A stretch of DNA of 64,000 nucleotides, from NCBI GenBank assembly GCA_902774815.1, contig CACYJV010000014.1, positions 1-64,000 of the forward strand, written 5' to 3'. Each line of letters starts with the position of its first letter. Positions within the stretch are counted from its first letter, which is position 1. Below the pieces are notes generated by a model that did no database searches, had not been told where the DNA came from, and was given only the letters and a program-made list of their open reading frames with translations. Position numbers and translations under genes: made by a program. This document shows positions 34,940 through 43,900 of the stretch, piece by piece. The DNA comes from an uncultured Prevotellaceae bacterium (lineage in GTDB: Bacteria > Bacteroidota > Bacteroidia > Bacteroidales > Bacteroidaceae).

Positions 34940-36136
34940 ATGATGAAAAGGTCCTTATTACTCATCTGCTCACTCTTAGCACTCAACTACACATACGCAC
35001 AGAAGAATCCCGTTCAAGGATTTATCGTCACCAACGAAGGCGACACCATCAATGGAACTGTCGATATCTTGTCGAACGTTTCCAATGGCAAGGAGTGTCA
35101 TTTCTGTGCCGTCGGCTCACAGGAGTATCGGACCTACCAGCCAGGCAGCATCCGCAACTACGGCACAAGCGATGGTGGCCTGCTTTACGAGTCGCTCCGC
35201 GTACCCTATGATGGTTCTGAGCGCACCGTCTTTGCCGAGTATCTGGTCAAAGGAGGTATTAGCTTGTTCTTCTATACCCCCCGAAATGGCGAGACCGCCT
35301 ATTTCTTTGTCGACGAAGAAGGAAAAGTCACCACGATGACCGATCCGAAATCAAGCAGCATGGACTCCCGCCAGCTCGAGAAAGCCCGACATAAGGCCAT
35401 GGACGATGCCACGCAAGTGTTCAGCCGCGACAACCGCTTCGTCGAAAAACTGCTCGTCAGCCACTTCGAACGTCGCAACCTGACAAAGCTCACCCACGAA
35501 TTCAACGACCTCTATTGCACCAACGCCGGCGATTGCATCGAGTTCAACTATAATCCCAAAACGGCAGCATTGGTAAAAGCCCGATTCCTCATAGAGGCAG
35601 GTGCTGGCATCGGAACTATCCATGCCGATAAAGTTGATGGCTACTCCCTGGCTTCAGCCGATGCCGAATTCACATCACCGATGTTTCGCGTTGCTGCTGG
35701 CCTTGATTTAGCCTTCCCTCGCTACACCAATCATATCTCGGTTCAGCTCACGACGTCCCTCATGAGTTATTCCTGTCATAAAACATTAGACGACAAAGAC
35801 CGCTCCTTGAAAGGATTCTATTGGGGCATCCATCCGGGCGTCACCTACAAATTCCTTCCCAAGAAAGCCATCACTCCCTTGGTCCGTGCCGGCATCAACT
35901 TGGATTTTCCCATTGGCGTGAAGGATGAGAACATGGAAGGCTATTGGGTGGCCGACCGCAGGAAAACCCTCTTTTCTGTTGAGATGGGCTACTATGTCGG
36001 TGCAGGCGTCAGCCTCCCCATTGGCAATAAAGAGCTGCGCATCACAGTCGACTATGCTGCCCATAGCGCCTTCAACACACCTGTCTACGACTTCACGACT
36101 AACAACTTCATGCTCACTGCCGGCATCTGTTTGTAA
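34940..36136 (+). CDS. predicted outer-membrane beta-barrel protein
   Basis: A 398-residue protein with a signal peptide (MKRSLLLICSLLALNYTYAQ). The N-terminal half (GFIVTNEGDTINGTVDIL, YRTYQPGSIRNYG) resembles the small beta domain found before many Bacteroidetes porin-like proteins. The second half alternates polar and aromatic residues, as in a small barrel, and closes with NNFMLTAGICL. The role is unknown. It has its own promoter, so it need not belong to the susCD locus. 22-nt array 3 starts 37 nt after the stop. Confidence 0.7.
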   Translation: MMKRSLLLICSLLALNYTYAQKNPVQGFIVTNEGDTINGTVDILSNVSNGKECHFCAVGSQEYRTYQPGSIRNYGTSDGGLLYESLRVPYDGSERTVFAEYLVKGGISLFFYTPRNGETAYFFVDEEGKVTTMTDPKSSSMDSRQLEKARHKAMDDATQVFSRDNRFVEKLLVSHFERRNLTKLTHEFNDLYCTNAGDCIEFNYNPKTAALVKARFLIEAGAGIGTIHADKVDGYSLASADAEFTSPMFRVAAGLDLAFPRYTNHISVQLTTSLMSYSCHKTLDDKDRSLKGFYWGIHPGVTYKFLPKKAITPLVRAGINLDFPIGVKDENMEGYWVADRRKTLFSVEMGYYVGAGVSLPIGNKELRITVDYAAHSAFNTPVYDFTTNNFMLTAGICL

Positions 36137-36172
36137 TTTCGTCAAATAGTTTTATCTCGCGGCAAAACAAAG

Positions 36173-36480
36173 CATAGCTTTATACGCTACAACCCATAGC
36201 TTTATACGGTAAGAACCTATGCTTTATAGGGGTATAAAGCTATGCTTTGTAACCTCAGACTCAATGCTCTTCTGGCCACATCTCAATGAGTCGTAGCCTC
36301 AAAAGCATTGCTCCTCAAGCGTCAACCCATTGTTCCTCAGGCGTCAACCCATTGCTCCTTCGGCAAGAAACCGTTGCCCCTTAAGCTACAAACCATTGTC
36401 CTATCAGGAAAAAACATTGTCCGTTCGGGGAAAAACCGTGCTCTTTTCGGCAGAAAACCGTTGTTTTTTCAGCATAAGAG
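36173..36480. repeat. 22-nt phased repeat array, 14 units (array 3)
   Basis: Cores start at 36173, 36195, 36217, 36240, 36262, 36284, 36306, 36328, 36350, 36372, 36394, 36415, 36437 and 36459. The spacing is 22 nt apart from one 23 and one 21. Early units begin CATAGCTTTATACG or CTATGCTTTATAGG. Later ones drift to CATTGCTCCT, CGTTGCCCC and CGTTGTTTTT. The 23-nt unit at 36217 repeats CTTTATAGGGGTATAAAG of array 1. Reading frames across this array are by-products of the periodicity. Confidence 0.92.
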
Positions 36481-36904
36481 AGCGGAAAGCGTTCATTTTT
36501 TCGACGTTTTTACCTCGTTATTTATGTTATCTTCTGTCAAAATAGCGATTTACTGCCATTCTGCCATCTTACTGCCAGTTGTAACCCATTGATTATCAAC
36601 AAGTGTTGCAGCAATGGCAGATTTGCAATAGAAAAATAAAATTCCTGGTAGAATGTCAACCCAACCAGTACACCTCACACCGATCTAGTACAAAAGAGAT
36701 TGGATGAAATCAATCTGAAAACCTACTGTGAACCTCTGCCTCAAAAAGAAGAAAATCTTGAGCTTGGCACCGATCATTAGGGAGTGTCGTCGAAAACAGT
36801 GAGCTTGAACGCACACCTTACCAACAAATCAAAAGAATTTGACACCCAAAAACTAACGATTTGAAAGTTCGGAAGAATATATAAAAAGAAAATAGAGAAA
36901 TTCT
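36481..36904. other. gap upstream of carB without a supported gene
   Basis: After the array I see no ORF with a credible start. One open stretch ending in TAG at 36778-36780 encodes VQKRLDEINLKTYCE and more, but has no start codon and could be a gene remnant. The 36780-36900 part is AT-rich and leads to the carB promoter. Confidence 0.5.
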
Positions 36905-36935
36905 TTTGCTCTGCCCCTATTTTTTTGTAACTTTG
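36905..36935 (+). promoter_or_regulatory. carB promoter
   Basis: TTTG (36905-36908), 19 nt, TAACTTTG (36928-36935): a perfect consensus, 31 nt before the ATG. Confidence 0.65.
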
Positions 36936-36966
36936 CAGTCTGGAAGCGATAACAAACCAAAAACTC

Positions 36967-39900
36967 ATGATGAACAAGAAACTTTCCAAGGTGCTGGTGC
37001 TGGGCAGCGGTGCCTTGAAGATTGGACAGGCAGGCGAATTCGATTACTCGGGCTCGCAGGCCCTGAAGGCTTTGCGCCAAGAGGGAATCCAGAGCGTGCT
37101 CGTAAATCCGAACATTGCCACCATTCAGACGTCGGAAGGCATTGCCGACAAGGTTTATTTCCAGCCCGTGACGACCCATTTCGTGACGGAGATCATCAAG
37201 AAGGAGCGCCCTGACGGCATTCTCCTGGCCTTTGGTGGACAGACGGCGCTTAACTGTGGCACCGAACTCTACCAGACTGGTGTGCTGAAGGAATATGGTG
37301 TTGAAGTGCTGGGCACAAGTGTCGAGGCTATCATGGACACCGAGGACCGCGACCGCTTTGCACGCCGTCTCGACGAAGCTGGCCTGAAGACTCCCGTCAG
37401 CCATGCCGTTGAATCGATGGACGCAGCCCTCAAGGCCGCTCATGAAATTGGTTTCCCCATTATGATACGCTCAGCCTATGCGCTGGGCGGTCTTGGTTCA
37501 GGCATCTGCCCCGACGAGACTACGTTCCGCGAACTGGCTGAGAGTGCCTTCACGTTTGCCCCACAGATTCTTGTCGAAGAGTCGCTGAAGGGTTGGAAGG
37601 AGATTGAGTTCGAGTGCATCCGCGACAAGAACGATCACTGCTTCACCGTGGCTTCGATGGAAAACTTCGACCCCCTGGGCATCCACACGGGCGAATCTAT
37701 CGTCGTGGCTCCTACCTGTTCGCTCACAGACGAGCAGGTGAAGATGCTGCAAGACATCACTATCAGTTGCGTGAAGCACCTGAACATCGTTGGCGAGTGC
37801 AACATTCAATTTGCCTTCAATGCCGAAACCAACGACTACCGCATCATCGAAATCAACGCCCGCCTGTCGCGTTCGAGCGCCCTGGCATCGAAAGCCACCG
37901 GCTATCCCCTTGCTTTCGTGGCCGCAAAGATTGCCCTTGGCTACACGCTCGACCAGATTGGTAAGCTGGGAACGCCACAGTCGGCCTACCTTGCTCCGCA
38001 ACTCGACTACATGATCTGTAAGATTCCACGCTGGGACCTCACCAAGTTTGCCGGCGTAAGCCGCCAGATTGGTTCATCGATGAAGTCGGTTGGCGAGATC
38101 ATGTCTATCGGTCGCACCTTCGAAGAAATGATTCAGAAGGGCCTTCGCATGATTGGACAGGGCATGCATGGCTTCGTTGGCAACGACCACATTCGCTTCG
38201 ACAATCTCGACGATGCTCTTCAAAACCCCACCGACCTGCGCATCTTTGCCATAGCACAGGCCTTGGAGGAAGGCTACACCATTGATCGCATCGAAGAACT
38301 GACCAAGATCGACAAGTGGTTCCTGTCGCGTCTGAAGCATATTGTTGACCTGAAGCACGAGCTGCAGAAGTTTAATTCGCTCGACGAGCTAAGCGATGAG
38401 TTCCTGACCGAGGTGAAGCAGGCCGGTTTCTCAGACTTCCAGATAGCCCGTTTCGTGCTGAAGCCTACCAGCGGCAACATGGAGAAGGAGAACCTCGAGG
38501 TACGTCAGGAGCGCAAGCAGCGTGGCATCCTCCCGCAGGTGCGTCGCATTGACACCGTTGCTTCCGAGCAAGAGACCAACTATCTCTACTTTACTTACAC
38601 GAAAGACGACAACACGCGTCTGAAAAACGTGCCTCATGTAGCCCCCGCCATTGTGGTGTTGGGTTCGGGTGCCTATCGCATCGGCTCGAGCGTTGAGTTC
38701 GACTGGTGTTCCGTGAATGCCATCGAGACCGCCCGCCGACAGGGTTATCAGAGCGTGATGATCAACTATAACCCCGAAACCGTGTCGACCGACTACGACA
38801 TGTGCGACCGCCTCTACTTCGATGAACTGTCGTTGGAGCGCGTGCTCGACGTCATCGACATCGAAAAGCCGCGCGGCGTCATCGTCAGCGTGGGCGGACA
38901 GATTCCGAACAACCTCGCCATGAAGCTCTACAGGCAGCATGTGCCCGTGCTCGGCACAAGTCCCGTCGACATCGACCGCGCCGAAAACCGCGACAAATTC
39001 TCGGCCATGCTCGACAAACTCGGCATCGACCAGCCGCGTTGGCGTGCCCTGACCTCGTTCGACGACATCAAGGAGTTCGTCAGCGAGGTGGGTTATCCCG
39101 TGCTGGTGCGTCCCAGCTACGTGCTCTCGGGTGCTGCCATGAACGTCTGCTACGACGATGAGGAACTGCATCGCTTCCTCGACATGGCCACAGAGGTGTC
39201 GAAGGACTACCCCGTCGTGGTGTCGCAGTTCATGCAGGACACCAAGGAGATTGAGTTCGATGCCGTTGCCGACCAGGGCGAAATTGTGGAATACGCCATT
39301 TCGGAGCATGTTGAGTATGCCGGTGTGCACTCTGGCGATGCCACGATGATATTCCCTGCCCAGCATATCTACTTCTCTACCGTTCGCCAGATCAAGAAAA
39401 TCTCGCGCAAGATTGCCAAGGAACTGAACATCTGCGGACCGTTCAACATCCAGTATCTGGCCAAGAACCGCGAGGTAAAGGTCATCGAGTGCAACCTGCG
39501 CGCATCGCGTTCGTTCCCGTTTGTGTCGAAGATCCTGAAGCGCAACTTCATCGAGACCGCCACGAAGATCATGCTTGGCGTGCCCTATTCGCGTCCCGAC
39601 AAGAACGAGTTCGACATCGACCGCATCGGCGTGAAGGCCTCGCAGTTCTCGTTTGCACGTCTGCAGAACGCCGATCCCGTGCTGGGTGTCGACATGTCGT
39701 CGACCGGTGAGGTGGGCTGTCTGGGCGATTCGCTTGACGAAGCCTTGCTCAATGCCCTCATCGCCACGGGCTATCGCCTGCCGAAGAAGGGTGTCCTCAT
39801 CTCTTCAGGTGGTGCCAAAGGAAAGGTCGACATGCTCGAAGCCGCCCAGATGCTTGTGGCTAAGGGGCTGACAGTCTATGCCACCCGTGGCACAGCCCGC

Positions 39901-40203
39901 TACCTGAACGACAACAACGTGAAGGCTACGGCTGTGGCTTGGCCCGATGAGGAGGTCAGCGAGGAGGCTCCCGTACAGGTAATGGACCTCATTGCCAACC
40001 ACGAGATTGACCTGATCGTGAACGTGCCGAAGAACCATTCGAAGCGCGAGCTGACCAACGGCTATCGCATCCGCCGTGCCGCCATCGACCACAACATCCC
40101 GTTGATGACCAATGTGCGCCTGGCCAAGGCCTTCGTACGTGCCTTCTGCAACATCAGCCTCGAGGAGATTCCCGTGAAGAGTTGGCAGGAGTACAACAGT
40201 TAA
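36967..40203 (+). CDS. carB: carbamoyl-phosphate synthase large subunit
   Basis: Makes carbamoyl phosphate from bicarbonate, ammonia (from CarA) and two ATP, for pyrimidine and arginine synthesis. The 1078 residues have the internal duplication of CarB. The first half opens KVLVLGSGALKIGQAGEFDYS and the second AIVVLGSGAYRIGSSVEFDW. Each half has an ATP-grasp domain (MIRSAYALGGLGSG; VLVRPSYVLSGAAMN). The C-terminal allosteric domain contains KKGVLISSGGAKGK. carA is not next to it. It has its own promoter and a perfect terminator. Confidence 0.97.
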   Translation: MMNKKLSKVLVLGSGALKIGQAGEFDYSGSQALKALRQEGIQSVLVNPNIATIQTSEGIADKVYFQPVTTHFVTEIIKKERPDGILLAFGGQTALNCGTELYQTGVLKEYGVEVLGTSVEAIMDTEDRDRFARRLDEAGLKTPVSHAVESMDAALKAAHEIGFPIMIRSAYALGGLGSGICPDETTFRELAESAFTFAPQILVEESLKGWKEIEFECIRDKNDHCFTVASMENFDPLGIHTGESIVVAPTCSLTDEQVKMLQDITISCVKHLNIVGECNIQFAFNAETNDYRIIEINARLSRSSALASKATGYPLAFVAAKIALGYTLDQIGKLGTPQSAYLAPQLDYMICKIPRWDLTKFAGVSRQIGSSMKSVGEIMSIGRTFEEMIQKGLRMIGQGMHGFVGNDHIRFDNLDDALQNPTDLRIFAIAQALEEGYTIDRIEELTKIDKWFLSRLKHIVDLKHELQKFNSLDELSDEFLTEVKQAGFSDFQIARFVLKPTSGNMEKENLEVRQERKQRGILPQVRRIDTVASEQETNYLYFTYTKDDNTRLKNVPHVAPAIVVLGSGAYRIGSSVEFDWCSVNAIETARRQGYQSVMINYNPETVSTDYDMCDRLYFDELSLERVLDVIDIEKPRGVIVSVGGQIPNNLAMKLYRQHVPVLGTSPVDIDRAENRDKFSAMLDKLGIDQPRWRALTSFDDIKEFVSEVGYPVLVRPSYVLSGAAMNVCYDDEELHRFLDMATEVSKDYPVVVSQFMQDTKEIEFDAVADQGEIVEYAISEHVEYAGVHSGDATMIFPAQHIYFSTVRQIKKISRKIAKELNICGPFNIQYLAKNREVKVIECNLRASRSFPFVSKILKRNFIETATKIMLGVPYSRPDKNEFDIDRIGVKASQFSFARLQNADPVLGVDMSSTGEVGCLGDSLDEALLNALIATGYRLPKKGVLISSGGAKGKVDMLEAAQMLVAKGLTVYATRGTARYLNDNNVKATAVAWPDEEVSEEAPVQVMDLIANHEIDLIVNVPKNHSKRELTNGYRIRRAAIDHNIPLMTNVRLAKAFVRAFCNISLEEIPVKSWQEYNS

Positions 40204-40230
40204 GCGTGCTTTAGGCACCCTATAAGACAA

Positions 40231-40269
40231 CTTTCGCCCCGCAAAATCATTGGTTTTGCGGGGCGAAAG
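40231..40269. terminator. bidirectional terminator between carB and the small barrel gene
   Basis: CTTTCGCCCCGCAAAA (40231-40246) pairs perfectly with 40254-40269 around a 7-nt loop. It separates convergent genes. Confidence 0.85.
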
Positions 40270-40298
40270 CTATTTGTTACCTTAATGAAAAATCCTTT

Positions 40299-40787
40299 TT
40301 AGATGTAGAATCCGAAGCCGACACGCAGGCCAACCTTCGAGAAATCGCTGTGGTCCTTGAACGACTGCTGATAGTAAATGGCTGGTTCAATGGTGACGGT
40401 GCGGCTCAGGAAGAAGGCATAGCCCACCTCCACGCCAGGCATCACGTCGTTGTAGCCACCAGCACCATGCACATACTTGCAGTTGACACCCAGGAAAATG
40501 CCGTTCTGCAGGATGTAGTAGCGGCCACCGGCACCCACTTCCACCTGATCGTCCTTCATCGTCTTGCCCTGATGGTTCCAACCTCCCTGCACATAGAGCA
40601 GCAGGTTGTCGGCAGCAAAGATACCGCCCTGAGCCTGAAGGCCTATGTTCAGTTTGTTCTGACCGCTGTAGTTCAGGTCGAGTCCCGTCAGCGAAGTGCC
40701 CACATAGAACTTGTCCTGCTCGAACTGTGCACTTGCAGCCAGAGGCAGAAGCGCCACTACCATCACGATAAATAGTTTCTTAATCAT
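40299..40787 (-). CDS. small outer-membrane beta-barrel protein
   Basis: A 162-residue protein with a clear signal peptide (MIKKLFIVMVVALLPLAASAQ). Eight or so amphipathic strands rich in Gly, Tyr and Phe follow. It ends in VGLRVGFGFYI, whose terminal aromatic pattern suits BAM-dependent insertion. It resembles OmpX/OmpW-size barrels. Function is unknown. It is monocistronic, with a candidate -7 TAATTTTG at 40833-40840. Confidence 0.75.
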   Translation of the reverse strand: MIKKLFIVMVVALLPLAASAQFEQDKFYVGTSLTGLDLNYSGQNKLNIGLQAQGGIFAADNLLLYVQGGWNHQGKTMKDDQVEVGAGGRYYILQNGIFLGVNCKYVHGAGGYNDVMPGVEVGYAFFLSRTVTIEPAIYYQQSFKDHSDFSKVGLRVGFGFYI

Positions 40788-40832
40788 ACGTTTTTTGGGT
40801 TTAATTGTTATTTTTGTTCTTCTAATTTTTTA

Positions 40833-40840
40833 CAAAATTA
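40833..40840 (-). promoter_or_regulatory. -7 element for the small barrel gene
   Basis: Plus-strand CAAAATTA reads TAATTTTG, 45 nt upstream of the ATG at 40787. No clear -33 box. Confidence 0.35.
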
Positions 40841-40901
40841 GCAATTTATTTGCGAGGAAGAGCCATTTATGCTCACAAAAAATCTTAAAAACCTACATAA
40901 A

Positions 40902-40933
40902 TTTGATATTTAGCATGTTTATGCTTATCTTTG
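40902..40933 (+). promoter_or_regulatory. promoter for the CotH protein gene
   Basis: TTTG (40902-40905), 20 nt, TATCTTTG (40926-40933), and the ATG 34 nt later. Confidence 0.6.
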
Positions 40934-40967
40934 CACCGATATTTATAGAAAGAGGACTAACTAATCA

Positions 40968-43900
40968 ATGATAATGACGCAGAAAAACTTTGCCGTCAGC
41001 GTGCTCATCATGCTGCTGGCTCTTTGCATCGGCACACCCGTCCGGGCTGAGAAGGGTTGGATTGACGTGACTGACAAATATCTGAAGAACCCTGGTTTCG
41101 ACGGTAACAGCAACGCCTACTGGACATACACCAGCGATGCCCACTCGCAAACCGTGCGTTGCGAGGCCATGGAGTTTTGGAATGGCACATGGGACCTGTA
41201 TCAGGTCATCAGCAACCTGCCTGCAGGCGAGTATCGCATGACGGTACAGGCCTACTATCGTTGCATGGACAACGACCCTGGCTACCAGAACTATCAGAAC
41301 GGCACCGAGGACATCACGGGCGTGATGTATGCCGGACAGACCGAGCAGGCTCTTGTGAGCATTTACAGCTACCAATTCGCCGAAAATGCGCCCGATGGTT
41401 GCTGGACCTACAACGACTGGTGGGGTGGCGGTGCGAGTGCAACGTTCCCCAACACGATGGAAAGTGGCACTGAAGCCTTCAAACGCGGTGCCTACGTGAA
41501 CGTGATGGAGTTCAATCACGATGGCGGACAGCTGCAACTGGGACTGCGCAACACGCAGTTCACGCAGAGCAACTGGTGCCTTTTCGACAACTTCAAGTTG
41601 GAATACTATGGCGAAATCGTTCCTGCCACTGACATCAAGATCGAACCTACCAATGTCGAGATTATCGTTGGCGAGCACTTCCAGATGAAGGCCACCATCG
41701 AACCTGAGGAAGCCACGTATCAGAAGATTCGTTGGACCGTTGGCAACAGCAATATCGTCAGCATCGACGAAGACGGCGTCGTGACAGGTTTGAACGTCGG
41801 CACGTCGCGCGTTTATGCTCGCACCACCGACGGTACCAACAAGCTGGCTGGAGCTACGGTTCGCGTGGGGCGCAACGAAGCCACTTTGGAATCGCTCATC
41901 ATCAACGAAATCATGGCAGCCAACGTCGACGAGTTCGTCAGTCCCGCCTTCAACTTCGACGGCTGGGTTGAGCTCTACAATCCCACCGATTTGAGCGTCC
42001 AACTCGACGGCATCTACATGAGCGACGACCCCGCCGACCTGAAGAAGTGGTACACCCCGAAGGCTATGGGCACCATTCCGGCACACGGCTATCACGTCGT
42101 ATGGTTCGGCAGCAACGACCTGCGCACGCAGAATGCCCAGTTTAATCTCGACGTAGATGGCGGAACACTCTTCATCAGCGGCTCCGATGGCAAGCTCATC
42201 ACCCAGCAGACCTATCCTGCCGCACTCCAACGCGTCAGCTATGCACGCACCACCGATGGCGGCGACACGTGGGCTCTGACCGACCAACCTACGCCTGGAG
42301 CCTCGAATGCCGGCACCACCTATGCCGCGATGCAGCTGGCTGCACCCGTTGTCGACCTGCCTTCACAACTGTTCACAGGCCAGTTGAGCCTCAACGTCAC
42401 GATTCCTGCAGGCTGCACGCTGCGCTATACCACCGACGGAACGCTGCCTACGCCGACCAATGGCTCGACCAGCCGCACCGGACAGTTCAGCATTTCGCAG
42501 TCTACGAACTATCGTTTCCGTCTCTTTGCCGATGGTTATCTGGCCTCGCCCACGACCACTCGCTCCTTCATCTACCGCGACCGCGACTACATGTTGCCCG
42601 TGGTAAGTGTCGTCAGCGACCCGCGTTTCCTCTACGACGACTCGCTGGGCATCTACGTACGTGGCACCAACGGCCGCCCAGGCAATGGTCAGTCGTCGAA
42701 GTGCAACTGGAACATGAACTGGGACCGCCCCGTTAACTTCTCCTATATCGATGCCAATGGCGACATGGTCATTAACCAAGACGTTGACCTCGAGATGTGT
42801 GGTGGTTGGAGTCGCGCTTGGACGCCCCACTCATTCAAGCTGAAGGGTGCCAAGGAGTATGGCGGTTCGAAGAAGCTGGAGTATCCTTTCTTCAAGGCAA
42901 AGCCCTACATCAACAACCGCACCTTGCAGATTCGCAACGGCGGCAACGACACGCAGTGCCGCTTCTTCGACCCTGCCGTGCAGACCATCGTGCAGACTTC
43001 GGGCATCGACATCGACGGTCAGTCCTATCAGCCTGCCCATGAATTCGTCAACGGCCAGTACATCGGCGTGATGAACGTGCGCGAACCGAACAACAAGCAC
43101 TACGTCTACGCCAACTATGGATGGGACGACGACGAGATTGACCAGTTCGAGATTTCGCCCGACTCCTTCTACGTTCAGAAATGCGGCACCGACGAGGCCT
43201 ACAAGCGTCTTGTTGCACTCTCGGCCAATGCTGCTGACGACGACGTTTACGCAGAGATTTGCCAGCTGCTCGACATCGACGAGTACATTAACTACCATGC
43301 CGCCGAGTTCTATCTTGGCAGTAACGACTGGACACGCAACAATGTGAAGGCCTTCCGCCACCGCGATGGCGGTCGCTTCCGCTTCGTACTGTTCGACACC
43401 GACGGCTCTTTTGCCTATGGCGATAACATGTTCAACTACTACATGGGCATGGAGTACAACTACCACTTCAACGCCCTGCTGCCCAGCGGACAGGTCATTA
43501 TTGCCGACAACACGCTCGTTCGCCTGTTCCGTCAGCTGCTGCAGAACGAGCAGTTCCGCCGCCGCTTCATCGACACCTATTGCATGATGGGTGGCAGCGT
43601 GTTCGAGCAGAGCCGCTGTACCGAGATCATCGATGCGCTGTCTGCCATCGCTGGTCCTGCCATGGCACTCAATGGCGAGTCGCCTTACAACACGGCCAAC
43701 ACGCTGAAGAACCGTTTCAACGGGCGCAACAGCACCATGATTCGCGGTCTGCGCAACTATGCCGCATTCAACCTTGGCAGTACAGCGGCACAGAACGTCA
43801 GCCTGCGCAGCGACACCGATGGTGCGCGCATCGAAGTCAATGGCATCGACGTGCCAACAGGCCGTTTCAACGGCAGCCTCTTCCAACCTGCCACCATCAA

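Noticed and set aside
36173-36480. CRISPR array
   Set aside because: The period is 22 nt in total, with no invariant repeat and no separate spacers. Cores are only 5-9 nt and drift. No cas genes are nearby.
36173-36480. Plasmid-type iterons or a replication origin
   Set aside because: The 22-nt length recalls iterons, but at least four arrays are spread over 33 kb among housekeeping genes. No Rep or DnaA gene and no AT-rich unwinding region accompany them.
36308-36592. 94-codon frame over array 3
   Set aside because: Produced by reading a 22-nt periodic sequence. No promoter or ribosome site, and the peptide is repeat-like.
36640-36780. Insertion sequence remnant or pseudogene upstream of carB
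   Set aside because: A short open stretch without a start, with no terminal inverted repeats and no transposase motif. Too little to support a call.
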